DNA of 51,169 nucleotides from Cypionkella sp. (GCA_023255415.1 JALRIN010000021.1:1-51169), one strand, 5' to 3'; shown: positions 8,973 to 17,841, numbered from the stretch's first letter. The notes: generated by a model not told the origin, from the letters alone. Program-made: numbers and translations.

Positions 8973-8985
8973 CTTGGTAACCAAG
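8973..8985. promoter_or_regulatory. Palindrome upstream of galU
   Basis: The perfect inverted repeat CTTGGT-A-ACCAAG lies in the 173-base gap between the GT2 gene and galU, about 120 bases before the galU start. The surrounding AT-rich sequence could be the galU promoter region. An operator role is possible but unproven. Confidence 0.35.
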
Positions 8986-9106
8986 CGTCTGGGAGTATGA
9001 TGCTTGAAAAGAAACAGTGTTACAAAAAATTATCGATTTGTGGTCTTAAGTGCCTTGCGCAGAGCGGCCACCGACCGAAAAGAAGCAGATTGAAGGCAAG
9101 ACGCAG

Positions 9107-10000
9107 ATGAAAATTAAGAAAGTCACCAAAGCGGTTTTCCCCGTGGCAGGGCTAGGCACAAGGTTTTTGCCCGCGACAAAGTCAATCCCGAAAGAGATTA
9201 TGACCTTGGTCGACCGCCCGCTTATTCAATATGCCATCGACGAGGCCCGTGCAGCGGGCATCAAGGAATTTATATTTGTCACCTCGCGCGGGAAATCGGC
9301 ACTTGAGGATTACTTTGATCACTCGCCCGAACTTGAAAGTACCCTGCGCAGGGCTGGCAAAGACGCTTTGCTGGATATCTTGAAAGAAACCAACATGGAT
9401 TCGGGCGCGATTGCCTATTTGCGGCAGAACCGCCCAATGGGTCTGGGCCATGCCGTTTGGTGCGCGCGCCGCCTGATTGGCGACGAACCTTTCGCGGTTC
9501 TGCTGCCCGATGATGTGATCGCAGCAGAAAAACCCTGCTTGCAGCAGATGATCGAGGCTTACGAGCAGACCGGCGGCAATATGGTCGCGGCGATGGAGGT
9601 GGCTCCGGCCAGGGCCTCGTCTTATGGCGTGCTGGATATTGAGGAAGATCTTGGCTCAATCGTTCGGGTCAAAGGCATGGTGGAAAAGCCCAAGGCTAAT
9701 GAGGCACCCTCGAACCTTGCCGTGATTGGCCGGTATATTCTGTCGCCCAAGGTTTTGACCAATCTGAACAAGCTTAAGCAGGGCGCAGGTGGTGAAATTC
9801 AACTCACCGACGCAATTGCCGAAGAGGCGAAAGAGGGCAATGTCTTTGGCTATCGCTTCCGTGGCCAGCGCTATGATTGCGGATCGAAGGCGGGCTTCTT
9901 GCAGGCAACCGTTGCCTTTGCCTTGGCGCGGCCCGATCTGCGCGATGAGTTCGGTGAATATCTATCCGACCTGATGGCGCTGCAGCAGGCTGCTCAGTAA
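9107..10000 (+). CDS. galU: GalU, UTP-glucose-1-phosphate uridylyltransferase
   Basis: GalU makes UDP-glucose, the precursor of many surface sugars. Starting at ATG 9107 (MKIKKVTKAVF) gives 297 residues. The motif GLGTRFLPATKSIPKEI near residue 17 is the nucleotide-binding signature of the family, followed by LPDD and a substrate region with VEKP. An upstream in-frame extension to 9050 is polar and not conserved. The gap before it may carry its own promoter. The next glycosyltransferase starts 5 bases after the stop, so the two are probably co-transcribed. Confidence 0.97.
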   Translation: MKIKKVTKAVFPVAGLGTRFLPATKSIPKEIMTLVDRPLIQYAIDEARAAGIKEFIFVTSRGKSALEDYFDHSPELESTLRRAGKDALLDILKETNMDSGAIAYLRQNRPMGLGHAVWCARRLIGDEPFAVLLPDDVIAAEKPCLQQMIEAYEQTGGNMVAAMEVAPARASSYGVLDIEEDLGSIVRVKGMVEKPKANEAPSNLAVIGRYILSPKVLTNLNKLKQGAGGEIQLTDAIAEEAKEGNVFGYRFRGQRYDCGSKAGFLQATVAFALARPDLRDEFGEYLSDLMALQQAAQ

Positions 10001-10005
10001 CACCC

Positions 10006-11181
10006 GTGGCTTTTGCGCGGCTTTTGGATGTGACGCGGCTGGTGTCACGGCTGGGCAAGGGGCCGCACACAGGGGTTGATCGGGTTGAACAGGCATATCT
10101 TGCGGGCTTTCTGGAGCAAAGCGCGCCTGTCTACGGGCTTGTGCGCAGTGCACTAGGGTTTTTGCTGCTGGACCGCGACGGTTTAACCGTTCTGCGCGAC
10201 CAAACTGTTGATCAAAGCCGCGCAGATTTCGCCAGCCGTCTGGCCTGGCGCAAAGATCCCGCGCGGGGGCGTGCCGAAACAGGTATTCGCCGTCTGGCCA
10301 TTGCGCGAAGTCTGCCGCGCAGGCTGGACATGATGCTACGGGCCCTGCTGCCGGACGATACCGTCTATTTTAACATAGGCCACGCCAATCTGGATCATGA
10401 CACACTGACAAGCATCGCAAAGGCCACCAACCGTTGCGTGGTTTTGGTGCATGACACCATTCCGCTGGACCATCCAGAGCTTTGTCGTCCCGACACGCCC
10501 CTGATCTTTCGCCGCAAGATGCAGGCGGTTTCAGCCCATGCGGATCTGGTGATTTTCAGCACCCAAGACGCCCGCCAAAAGGCCGAGGCGCATTTTGCCA
10601 CCTTTGGCCGCGTGCCTGCGGCGGTGGTGGCCCCACTTGGGGTCACAATTGCCGCCGCAGCCAGCCTCGGCTTTACGCCAGAGCCGCCCTATTTCGTCTG
10701 CCTTGGCACCATCGAGCCACGCAAGAATCATGCGCTTTTGCTTGAGGTCTGGCAGAATTTGCCGCAGCCCGCGCCGCGGCTTTATCTTGTCGGCGGGCGC
10801 GGCTGGGCCAGTGACATGCTTATGGCCAGGCTTGACGCGCTGCCCAAAAGCGGCCCGATCCAGATGCTGAACGGTCTCAATGATGGCCAGATCACAAGTC
10901 TGCTGTCAGGCGCGCAGGCGCTGCTGTTCCCCAGCCTTGCCGAGGGATTTGGCATTCCTGTGATCGAAGCGGCAGCCTTGGGCACAACGCTTGTGCTGTC
11001 TGATCTTGCTGTCTTTAAAGAGATCGCCCCAAAGACGGCGATTTATTGTGACACAACCGATATTTATGCCTGGATAGATACAATAGATTATCTTGCGGCA
11101 CAAAAGTATATATATAATGATCAAATGATACCGACATCCTGGCCAGCGCATCTAAACCTTGTGTTTACTGCGTTGACCTAG
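10006..11181 (+). CDS. GT4-type glycosyltransferase (Glycos_transf_1)
   Basis: A GT-B fold transferase of 391 residues with a GTG start five bases after galU. The C-terminal half holds the donor-binding domain: FVCLGTIEPRKNH near residue 230 and the EX7E element EGFGIPVIEA near 310, both characteristic of retaining GT4 enzymes. The N-terminal half begins with the conserved LLDVTRLVSR and RVEQAYL pattern of bacterial mannosyl/rhamnosyl-type transferases. The exact sugar cannot be assigned. It sits in the same rightward run as galU and the three genes after it. Confidence 0.88.
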   Translation: MAFARLLDVTRLVSRLGKGPHTGVDRVEQAYLAGFLEQSAPVYGLVRSALGFLLLDRDGLTVLRDQTVDQSRADFASRLAWRKDPARGRAETGIRRLAIARSLPRRLDMMLRALLPDDTVYFNIGHANLDHDTLTSIAKATNRCVVLVHDTIPLDHPELCRPDTPLIFRRKMQAVSAHADLVIFSTQDARQKAEAHFATFGRVPAAVVAPLGVTIAAAASLGFTPEPPYFVCLGTIEPRKNHALLLEVWQNLPQPAPRLYLVGGRGWASDMLMARLDALPKSGPIQMLNGLNDGQITSLLSGAQALLFPSLAEGFGIPVIEAAALGTTLVLSDLAVFKEIAPKTAIYCDTTDIYAWIDTIDYLAAQKYIYNDQMIPTSWPAHLNLVFTALT

Positions 11182-11214
11182 GGTGAGGGATCGATGTGAG
11201 TAAAAAGGTCGACC

Positions 11215-12225
11215 TTGAGCATTCTGTCGCAATATATGCTGCGTTTGGCGCGCAAAAGGTGGCGTATCCGCGCCTTTCGCAAACGGCGCGAGCTGAGCGC
11301 TGTGGTCAATCGCACAAAGGCGATCCAGACAGACAACATTTTGCTGTTTTCAACCCTGCGCAACGAACGCGTTCGCCTGCCTTTTTTCTTGCGCTATTAT
11401 CGGTCTTTGGGCATCAGCCATTTCCTGATTGTCGACAATGACAGCACCGATGGCAGCCGCGAATATCTTGCGGCCCAGTCAGATGTCTCGCTCTGGACCA
11501 CCAAGGCCAGCTACAAACGCTCTCGCTTTGGCGTCGATTGGCTGAACTGGCTGCAATCAAAATACGGCCATGGTCACTGGACGCTGGTCGTCGATCCGGA
11601 CGAGTTTTTTGTTTACCCCTTTAGCGATACGCGCCCGCTGCGCGCCTTGACCGATTGGCTGGACGCCAGTTCGATCAAATCCTTTTCGGCGATGCTGCTG
11701 GATATGTATCCCAAGGGGCCGTTTGACATAACGCCCTATCAAGAGGGACAAGATCCGTTCGAGCTGGCCCCCTATTTCGACAGCGGCAATTATGTGGTGC
11801 AGCGCAATTACAAGTTCGGCAACCTGTGGATACAGGGCGGCCCCCGCATGCGGATGTTCTTTAAAGATCTGCCGGAACGCGCGCCGGCGCTGAACAAGAT
11901 CCCATTGGTAAAATGGGACCGCGATTTCACCTATGTCAGCTCAACCCATATGCTGCTGCCGCGCGGCTTGAACCTCACCTATGACGAATGGGGGGGCGAA
12001 AAGGCCTCGGGCTGTCTGCTGCATGCCAAATTCCTTAACACCTTTGCGCTGAAGGCAGCCGAGGAGATGGACCGCCGACAGCACTATGCCAACAGCCACG
12101 AATACCGTGCCTATCGTGCTGGTATCAGCACTCAGCCCGACCTGTGGTGTAAGTGGAGCGAGAAATACATCAACTGGCGTCAGCTTGAAATTCTGGGCCT
12201 GATGTCAAAGGGCAACTGGGCATGA
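11215..12225 (+). CDS. Glycosyltransferase of the GT2-like PF13704 type
   Basis: The product (336 residues from TTG 11215) shows FSTLRNERVRLPFFLRYYRS, then IVDNDSTDGSREYL and the acidic VVDPDEFFVYP. This is the pattern of the Glyco_tranf_2_4 family found in surface polysaccharide clusters. Start choice is uncertain: TTG 11215 has AAAAGG six bases upstream, while ATG 11236 gives 329 residues and has no clear ribosome site. A well-placed GTG at 11196 opens a different frame. The stop overlaps the next start (ATGA), so translation is coupled to the downstream gene. Confidence 0.82.
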   Translation: MSILSQYMLRLARKRWRIRAFRKRRELSAVVNRTKAIQTDNILLFSTLRNERVRLPFFLRYYRSLGISHFLIVDNDSTDGSREYLAAQSDVSLWTTKASYKRSRFGVDWLNWLQSKYGHGHWTLVVDPDEFFVYPFSDTRPLRALTDWLDASSIKSFSAMLLDMYPKGPFDITPYQEGQDPFELAPYFDSGNYVVQRNYKFGNLWIQGGPRMRMFFKDLPERAPALNKIPLVKWDRDFTYVSSTHMLLPRGLNLTYDEWGGEKASGCLLHAKFLNTFALKAAEEMDRRQHYANSHEYRAYRAGISTQPDLWCKWSEKYINWRQLEILGLMSKGNWA

Positions 12226-13919
12226 CGATTGGCTTTGTCATGCTGTGCCATACCGCGCTCGACCGCGCGGCAGATGTGGCGCGCCACTGGGCCAGCCGCG
12301 ATTGCCCTGTGGTGATCCATGTAGATCGCCGCGTGCCCCGGGGGCAGTATGAACGGCTGGTCAAAGCGCTTGCCGATCTGGACAACATCCGCTTTTCAGC
12401 CCGCAATGCCTGCGAATGGGGCACATGGGGGATCGTTGCGGCCACGCAGGCTGCCTCGACCATCATGCTGCGCGATTTCCCAGAGGTGCGGCATGTCTAT
12501 CTGGCCTCTGGCTCTTGCCTGCCGCTGCGCCCGGTTGAAGAGCTGATTGCCTATCTGAACCAACGCCCGCGCACCGATTTCATCGAATCTGTCACGACGG
12601 AAGATGTGGGCTGGACGATTGGTGGTTTGGATCTGGAACGCTTTACGCTGCGCTTTCCCTTCAGCTGGCGCAAACAGCGGCGCCTGTTTGACGGCTATGT
12701 CCGGATTCAGCGCCGCTTGGGCTTTCGGCGGCGTATTCCCAAAAGCATCAGACCGCATCTAGGCAGCCAGTGGTGGTGCCTGACACGGCAAACCCTAAGC
12801 GCCATTCTGGAAAACCCCGATCGTGCAGAAATTGACGCCTATTTCACACGGGTCTGGATCCCTGATGAAAGCTATTTCCAGACCATGGTGCGGCAAGTCT
12901 CGACCTCGGTTGAAAGCCGGTCGCTGACGCTGTCAAAGTTCGATTTTCAGGGCAAGCCGCATATCTTCTACGATGATCACTTGCAGTTGCTGCGGCGCTC
13001 TGATTGCTTTGTAGCGCGGAAAATTTGGCCCCATGCCGATCGGCTTTACCAATCCTTCATGGGAGATGAGCCCGGCGCTCAAGCCAGCGCTGAACCCAAT
13101 CCAAGTAAGATCGATAGGCTGTTTGCCAAGGCAGTCGAGCGGCGGACAAAGGGGCGCGCCGGTCTTTACATGCAATCACGCCATCCGAATCAAAACTGGG
13201 AAAACGGTCGCACCGCCGCACCCTATTCAGTTTTCGAGGGCTTTTGCGATGTGTTTGAAAACTTTGAAGCCTGGCTCAGCAAAGCCACAGGCACCCGCGT
13301 GCACGGCCATATTTTTGCGCCCGACTCTGTCGAGTTTGCTGGCGGGGAAAAGATTTACAACGGCGCGCTAAGCAACAGCGCGATCATGCGTGACTATAAT
13401 CCAACCAGCTTTTTGACAAATCTGATCTGGAACACCCGAGGCGAGCGGCAGTGCTTTCAATTCGGGCCGCAAGACGATCAAACACTGATCTATTTCATGG
13501 CTGGCGACCCCAATGCCCAAATCTCTGTGATTTCAGGGGCTTGGGCAATACCGATGTTTCTTTCAAACCAGAATTTCTCGGATATTCGCAAAGAAGCCGC
13601 CAGATTGCAAAAGATCGAAGCGCAGTTTCTAGCAGAGCTGCGCAAACCTTGGGTCAAGGCGCGCGTGCACAGCTGGACGCTGGCAGAATTTGTCGAAAAC
13701 CCGATGGAGCCATTGCAAAATATTCTGGATGAAATCAGCCCGCGCGCAATGCGGCGGCTGACCGAAGCGCCACGCTTGGCGGATTTGTCAGGCTTTGGCC
13801 AGTTTCTGCAAAACCTGCGCAATCAGGGCATGCAGCCCATTTTAACTGGCGATTTCCCGGCGGGCGATGATCTGCGCCCCCTTAACGCGCGTCGTGGGCG
13901 CCCCTATCTGGTAAAATAA
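12222..13919 (+). CDS. Core-2/I-branching type (GT14) N-acetylglucosaminyltransferase with C-terminal extension
   Basis: The N-terminal 260 residues match the branching GlcNAc-transferase family PF02485: IGFVMLCHTA at the start, VIHVDRR, NACEWGTWG, VYLASGSCLPLRP and WIPDESYFQTMV. These are beta-1,6-GlcNAc-transferase-like features, known mainly from animals but also in bacteria. The remaining 300 residues form a second region. I recall this architecture being annotated DUF5928 in Rhodobacterales but cannot confirm it here. Total length is 565. The ATG overlaps the preceding stop, and the next gene starts one base after its own stop, so it belongs to a tight run of glycan genes. Confidence 0.82.
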   Translation: MTIGFVMLCHTALDRAADVARHWASRDCPVVIHVDRRVPRGQYERLVKALADLDNIRFSARNACEWGTWGIVAATQAASTIMLRDFPEVRHVYLASGSCLPLRPVEELIAYLNQRPRTDFIESVTTEDVGWTIGGLDLERFTLRFPFSWRKQRRLFDGYVRIQRRLGFRRRIPKSIRPHLGSQWWCLTRQTLSAILENPDRAEIDAYFTRVWIPDESYFQTMVRQVSTSVESRSLTLSKFDFQGKPHIFYDDHLQLLRRSDCFVARKIWPHADRLYQSFMGDEPGAQASAEPNPSKIDRLFAKAVERRTKGRAGLYMQSRHPNQNWENGRTAAPYSVFEGFCDVFENFEAWLSKATGTRVHGHIFAPDSVEFAGGEKIYNGALSNSAIMRDYNPTSFLTNLIWNTRGERQCFQFGPQDDQTLIYFMAGDPNAQISVISGAWAIPMFLSNQNFSDIRKEAARLQKIEAQFLAELRKPWVKARVHSWTLAEFVENPMEPLQNILDEISPRAMRRLTEAPRLADLSGFGQFLQNLRNQGMQPILTGDFPAGDDLRPLNARRGRPYLVK

Positions 13920-13920
13920 C

Positions 13921-15315
13921 GTGCCTCAATTTACGTCTTTTGTCGTGCTGGCCGAAATGCGGACGGGCTCGAACTTTCTTGAAGCCAATCTGAATGCTTT
14001 GGACGGGCTTACCTGCCACGGCGAATCCTTTAATCCCTATTTGATTGGCGGCGAAGGCAAGCAAGAGATGTTCGGTATCGATATGGTTGGACGCGATGCC
14101 GATCCTGCCGGTTTTCTGAAGGCCATGCGGGCGCAGACCAAGGGGCTGGCGGGCTTTCGTTATTTCTCGGACCACGATCCAAGGGTCTTTGATCTGGTGA
14201 TGCAAGACAAGGCCTGCGCCAAAATCATTCTGACCCGCAACCAATTAGAAAGTTTTATCAGTTGGAAAATCGCGATGGAAAGCGATCAATGGTGGCTGGC
14301 CAATACCAAGCATTTGAAAACCGTGCGGCCACGCTTTGATCTGGCGGAATTCACTGAACGCACCGCGGCGCTGCATCAGTTTCAAAACCGCATCGTGAAC
14401 AGGCTGCAGGTCAGTGGGCAAACCGCATTTTACCTTGATTATGAAGATGTGCGCGATCTGGATGTGCTGAACGGGCTGGCGGCGTTTCTGGGCATAGAGG
14501 CGCGGCTTAAGACGCTTGATTTCCGGTTTAAAAAGCAAAACCCGGAACCGATTGAAGAAAAAGTCTCGAACCCGCAGGAAATGCGCGAAGCCTTGGCAAC
14601 GCTGGATTGGTTCAACCAATCGCTTGCCCCGAATTTCGAGCCGCGCCGCCAAGCCATGGTGCCGCAATATATCGCCTCGGAAGGCGCGCCTTTGCTGTTC
14701 ATGCCGATAAAGGCCGCGCCAGACGGGCCGATCAAGAAATGGCTGCAAAGCTATGGCGCGCTGCGACAGGATTTTGACCGCAACAGCCTGCGCAAATGGA
14801 AGGCGGCCAACCCGGGCCAGCGCAGCTTTACCGTGCTGCGGCATCCTTTGGCACGGGCGTTTTCGGCCTATTGCGACCTGCTGGACCGCGATTTCATGCC
14901 CGAACTGCGGCCCTATCTGAAACGGGTGCACAAATTCATCTTGCCTCCGAAAGGCAAGGGCTTTGAAACCGAAGCCGAGTTTCGCCAAGGCTTTCTGGTG
15001 TTCCTTGAGCTGGCAAAATACATGCTGGCCGGGCGGACCGAATTGCGGATTTTGCCAGCATTTGCCACCCAAAGCGCAATAATCCATGGATTTTCGCAGC
15101 TGCAAAGTCCCGACATGCTGATCAGGGAAGACCGGCTGGCCGAGGGGCTGGCCTATCTGGCGGGCGATGTTGGCATCCCGCTGTCGCCGCCACCGCAGAT
15201 CAAGCTGAACGGCCACTATGATCTGGCTGCGATCTATGGGACCGATGTGGAAGAGGCGGCGCAGGCGGCCTATGGCCGCGACTACACCAGCTTTGGCTTT
15301 ACGGCTTGGGGCTAG
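13921..15315 (+). CDS. Two-domain sulfotransferase (NodH-like)
   Basis: A PAPS-dependent sulfotransferase is predicted, GTG start, 464 residues. The first half has a 5'-phosphosulfate-binding loop, VVLAEMRTGSNFL (residues 8-20), and a 3'-phosphate site, IILTRNQLESFISW (102-115), as in NodH-type enzymes. The second half repeats the pattern: LLFMPIKAAPDGPIKKW (258-274), with a degenerate loop, and FTVLRHPLARAFSAY (303-317), a well-kept 3'-phosphate site. It therefore reads as a tandem of two sulfotransferase folds. It follows the GT14-like gene by one base and ends in a 4-base convergent overlap with ptsN. CysQ at the start of the cluster would clear its PAP. The acceptor is unknown. Confidence 0.8.
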   Translation: MPQFTSFVVLAEMRTGSNFLEANLNALDGLTCHGESFNPYLIGGEGKQEMFGIDMVGRDADPAGFLKAMRAQTKGLAGFRYFSDHDPRVFDLVMQDKACAKIILTRNQLESFISWKIAMESDQWWLANTKHLKTVRPRFDLAEFTERTAALHQFQNRIVNRLQVSGQTAFYLDYEDVRDLDVLNGLAAFLGIEARLKTLDFRFKKQNPEPIEEKVSNPQEMREALATLDWFNQSLAPNFEPRRQAMVPQYIASEGAPLLFMPIKAAPDGPIKKWLQSYGALRQDFDRNSLRKWKAANPGQRSFTVLRHPLARAFSAYCDLLDRDFMPELRPYLKRVHKFILPPKGKGFETEAEFRQGFLVFLELAKYMLAGRTELRILPAFATQSAIIHGFSQLQSPDMLIREDRLAEGLAYLAGDVGIPLSPPPQIKLNGHYDLAAIYGTDVEEAAQAAYGRDYTSFGFTAWG

Positions 15316-15779
15316 GCGACAGCTTGCGGCGTGCGGGCTTCGGTCAAAATCGCGTGCAGCTTGCCCGCATCTGCATTCGCCCGCAGCTTGGCGCAGACAT
15401 TGGCGTCACGCATGGTGCGCGAGACCAGCGCCAGCGCCTTAAGGTGGTCAACACCCGAATCCTTGGGCGCAAACAGCCCAAAGATCAGGTCAACCGGCTG
15501 ACGATCAACGCTTTCGTAATCCAGCGGCCGTTCAAGGCGAATAAAAACCCCAAAGATCCGATCTATGCCTTCCAGCCGCGCGTGTGGCAGCGCAATGCCG
15601 TTGCCAACGCCGGTTGGACCCAGACTTTCGCGTTCCTGCAACCCGTCGAAGACATAGGCCGAGCTAAGCCCATAGGCCTGCGAAGCCAACTCTCCCAGCT
15701 CTTGGAACAGCCGCTTTTTGGCGGGACTTTGGCCGAAAACCTTGACGGCCTCGGGAACAAGCAGTTTCGATAGATCCAT
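15312..15779 (-). CDS. ptsN: PtsN, EIIA-Ntr of the nitrogen phosphotransferase system
   Basis: A regulatory phospho-carrier that responds to nitrogen and potassium status. At 155 residues it matches the family, with the phosphorylated histidine in GNGIALPHARL near residue 66. It lies directly downstream of hpf (27-base gap), the usual partner. Its stop overlaps the stop of the convergent sulfotransferase gene in the tetranucleotide CTAG (15312-15315), leaving no room for a terminator. Confidence 0.96.
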   Translation of the reverse strand: MDLSKLLVPEAVKVFGQSPAKKRLFQELGELASQAYGLSSAYVFDGLQERESLGPTGVGNGIALPHARLEGIDRIFGVFIRLERPLDYESVDRQPVDLIFGLFAPKDSGVDHLKALALVSRTMRDANVCAKLRANADAGKLHAILTEARTPQAVA

Positions 15780-15806
15780 CCGGCGTACTCTTTACCCTTG
15801 CAGGGA

Positions 15807-16382
15807 TTATTTGGTGTTGCGCGGGTCGATCCAGCCGATATTTCCATCTTCACGACGGTAAACAACATTCACGCCCGCATGTCCTTCGTTGCGAAATACC
15901 AGAAAATTCTGACTAGACAGTTCCAACTGCATCACAGCCTCACCCACCGTAATCAGAGGGATTTTGGCTTCCATTTCTGCGATGATGATAGGTTCGATGC
16001 CGCCGTTGTCGTCGTCTTCGGGTTCCTCACTTGGTGCGATGATATAGGACGCGCCGCCACCGAACTCAACAGGGCCCGGACGATTGTGGTGATGGTTGCG
16101 AATGCGCCGTTTATAGCGCCGCAACTGCTTGTCCATCTTCTCGCGACAGGATTCAAAAGCGGCATAAATCTCGGTTGCATGGCCCTTGGCCGAAGCACTT
16201 AGGCCGGTGGAAAGGTGCACGACAGATTCGCATACAAATTCATGTGAGGATTTGGAAAAGATCACCACGGCATCCGTCGGACGCTGGGCATATTTTTCGA
16301 CAACCTCGCCAAGTTCAGACTTTACGTGGGTCTGCAGGGCTTCGCCGATGTCGATTTGTTTTCCAGTGATCTGATAGCGCAT
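15807..16382 (-). CDS. hpf: Long-form ribosome hibernation promoting factor
   Basis: The protein (191 residues) binds the 30S subunit and promotes 100S ribosome dimers in stationary phase. The N-terminal domain (1-100, starting MRYQITGKQIDIG) is the S30AE fold. A variable acidic linker follows, then the C-terminal dimerisation domain (about 130-191: AVMQLELSSQNFLVFRNEGH..GNIGWIDP). The two-domain length marks the long form used in alphaproteobacteria. A GGAGG-like ribosome site precedes the ATG. It is upstream of ptsN and 212 bases downstream of lptB. Confidence 0.96.
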   Translation of the reverse strand: MRYQITGKQIDIGEALQTHVKSELGEVVEKYAQRPTDAVVIFSKSSHEFVCESVVHLSTGLSASAKGHATEIYAAFESCREKMDKQLRRYKRRIRNHHHNRPGPVEFGGGASYIIAPSEEPEDDDNGGIEPIIIAEMEAKIPLITVGEAVMQLELSSQNFLVFRNEGHAGVNVVYRREDGNIGWIDPRNTK

Positions 16383-16534
16383 AATGCCTCCTTTTGCGCA
16401 AAAATCATTGCCTTCCGTAAGACACGGAAAGGTTGACTTGTATTGATTTAAAGAGTCTTAGCGAGACCAACCGTCTTCGGTCGCGGGGCCTTGGTGTGGC
16501 CGCTTGGGTCTGAAGGGGCAAGGCGCATTTGGCT

Positions 16535-16559
16535 CGCATCCTTCACATTTGGGGATGCG
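16535..16559 (-). terminator. Hairpin after lptB
   Basis: The inverted repeat CGCATCC / GGATGCG has an 11-base loop and lies 36-60 bases past the lptB stop on the minus strand. There is no clear T run, so it may be a weak terminator or a stabilising hairpin. It lies in the gap where other proteobacteria carry rpoN. Confidence 0.35.
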
Positions 16560-16594
16560 TAAGGCCTCTTGTCAACTACAGTCACACGAATGTT

Positions 16595-17347
16595 TCAATT
16601 GATCCGGAAATTTTCGCCCAAATACACCCGGCGCACCATTTCGTCTGCGACGATCTCGGCTGCAGTGCCAGCTTTCAGAACCACACCATCATGCAAAATA
16701 TAGGCGCGATCGACGATATCTAGGGTTTCGCGGACGTTGTGATCGGTGATCAGCACACCGATGCCGCGCGATTTCAGATCATGGACCAAGTGGCGGATTT
16801 CCCCCACCGCAATCGGATCGACCCCGGCAAAGGGTTCGTCCAGCAGCAGATACTTCGGATCTGCCGCCAGACAGCGTGCGATTTCTACCCGACGTCTTTC
16901 GCCACCCGACAGGGCCAGAGCCGGAGCGCGGCGCAGATGGGTCATGGAAAACTCTGACAGTAAATCTTCTAACCGCTCGCGGCGCTTGTGGCGGTCGGGT
17001 TCGCAAATTTCCAGCACAGCAAGGATATTGTCTTCAACCGACAGGCCGCGAAAGATCGACACTTCTTGCGGCAAATAACCGATCCCCAGCTGCGCGCGGC
17101 GATACATCGGCAGCGCCGTCACATCGCGCCCGTCAATCAAGACCTGTCCGCTTTCAGGCGTAACAAGACCTGCAATGGTATAGAACGTCGTGGTCTTGCC
17201 AGAGCCGTTTGGGCCAAGCAGCGCCACAACCTCGCCACGCCGCAGATCAATCGAGACATCGCGGATCACGGTGCGCCGGTTATAGCTTTTGCGAATATGT
17301 CGAATCGACAGACCCAGATCGCCCTCGACAACGCTTGGGTCGGACAT
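16595..17347 (-). CDS. lptB: LptB, ATPase of the LPS export ABC transporter
   Basis: LptB powers extraction of LPS from the inner membrane (LptB2FGC). The 250-residue product has Walker A GPNGSGKTTT near residue 40, the signature LSGGERRRVEIARCL and Walker B YLLLDEPFAGVDPIAV, then the H-loop TDHNVRETL. The LptB-specific FAGVDP is present. The start chosen is the ATG sharing bases with the lptA stop (TGATG at 17345-17349). A GTG one codon earlier is an alternative. It is the last gene of the kdsD-lptC-lptA-lptB chain. Confidence 0.97.
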   Translation of the reverse strand: MSDPSVVEGDLGLSIRHIRKSYNRRTVIRDVSIDLRRGEVVALLGPNGSGKTTTFYTIAGLVTPESGQVLIDGRDVTALPMYRRAQLGIGYLPQEVSIFRGLSVEDNILAVLEICEPDRHKRRERLEDLLSEFSMTHLRRAPALALSGGERRRVEIARCLAADPKYLLLDEPFAGVDPIAVGEIRHLVHDLKSRGIGVLITDHNVRETLDIVDRAYILHDGVVLKAGTAAEIVADEMVRRVYLGENFRIN

Positions 17348-17841
17348 CACTTTTTCTTTCCGGGCACAAAGGTTGTGGTCACCCGCCCCTCCATCTGGCC
17401 AAGGCCAGTGGTCAGATCGATCACCATCGACTGCGCCGAAATCGCGGATTGGCCTTGGGTCATCAGAACTTTGCCGGTCAAGACCACAAGACCAGTCGCC
17501 ACCGTATAAACCGCGTGATCGGCCTCGATGGCATCGGTTGGGTTAACCAATAAGACCTGACCATCTGCGGTAATGGTTTGAACGGCTTTATCTTCTTGCG
17601 AATATTCAACAAAAAGCGTTTTCGAGGAAAGCTTCAGATCGCCCTGAATAACAACCGCATCACCGGTAAAAAGCGCGGTGCTTGCGGCTTGGTCCACCGT
17701 CAAGCTATCCGAAGTGATCTCTACCGGCAAAGAGCTGTCAGACTTCATACCGCCAAAGGTAACTTGCGTGGTTTGCGCAAGAGCAGTGCCTGACAGGATC
17801 AAGGCAAAGGCAGCCGTCTGAATAAATGTCCTTTTAGGCAT
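17347..17841 (-). CDS. lptA: LptA, periplasmic LPS bridge protein
   Basis: A periplasmic OstA/LptA-fold protein that forms the LPS bridge across the periplasm. From ATG 17841 it has 164 residues with a classic signal peptide (MPKRTFIQTAAFALILSGTALA). The mature part repeats beta-strand units such as ALFTGDAVVIQGDLKL and VVLTGKVLMTQG. A GTG at 17856 overlaps the lptC stop (GTGA) and would add five residues, so the start is not certain. Order and overlap with lptC and lptB support the call. Confidence 0.9.
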   Translation of the reverse strand: MPKRTFIQTAAFALILSGTALAQTTQVTFGGMKSDSSLPVEITSDSLTVDQAASTALFTGDAVVIQGDLKLSSKTLFVEYSQEDKAVQTITADGQVLLVNPTDAIEADHAVYTVATGLVVLTGKVLMTQGQSAISAQSMVIDLTTGLGQMEGRVTTTFVPGKKK

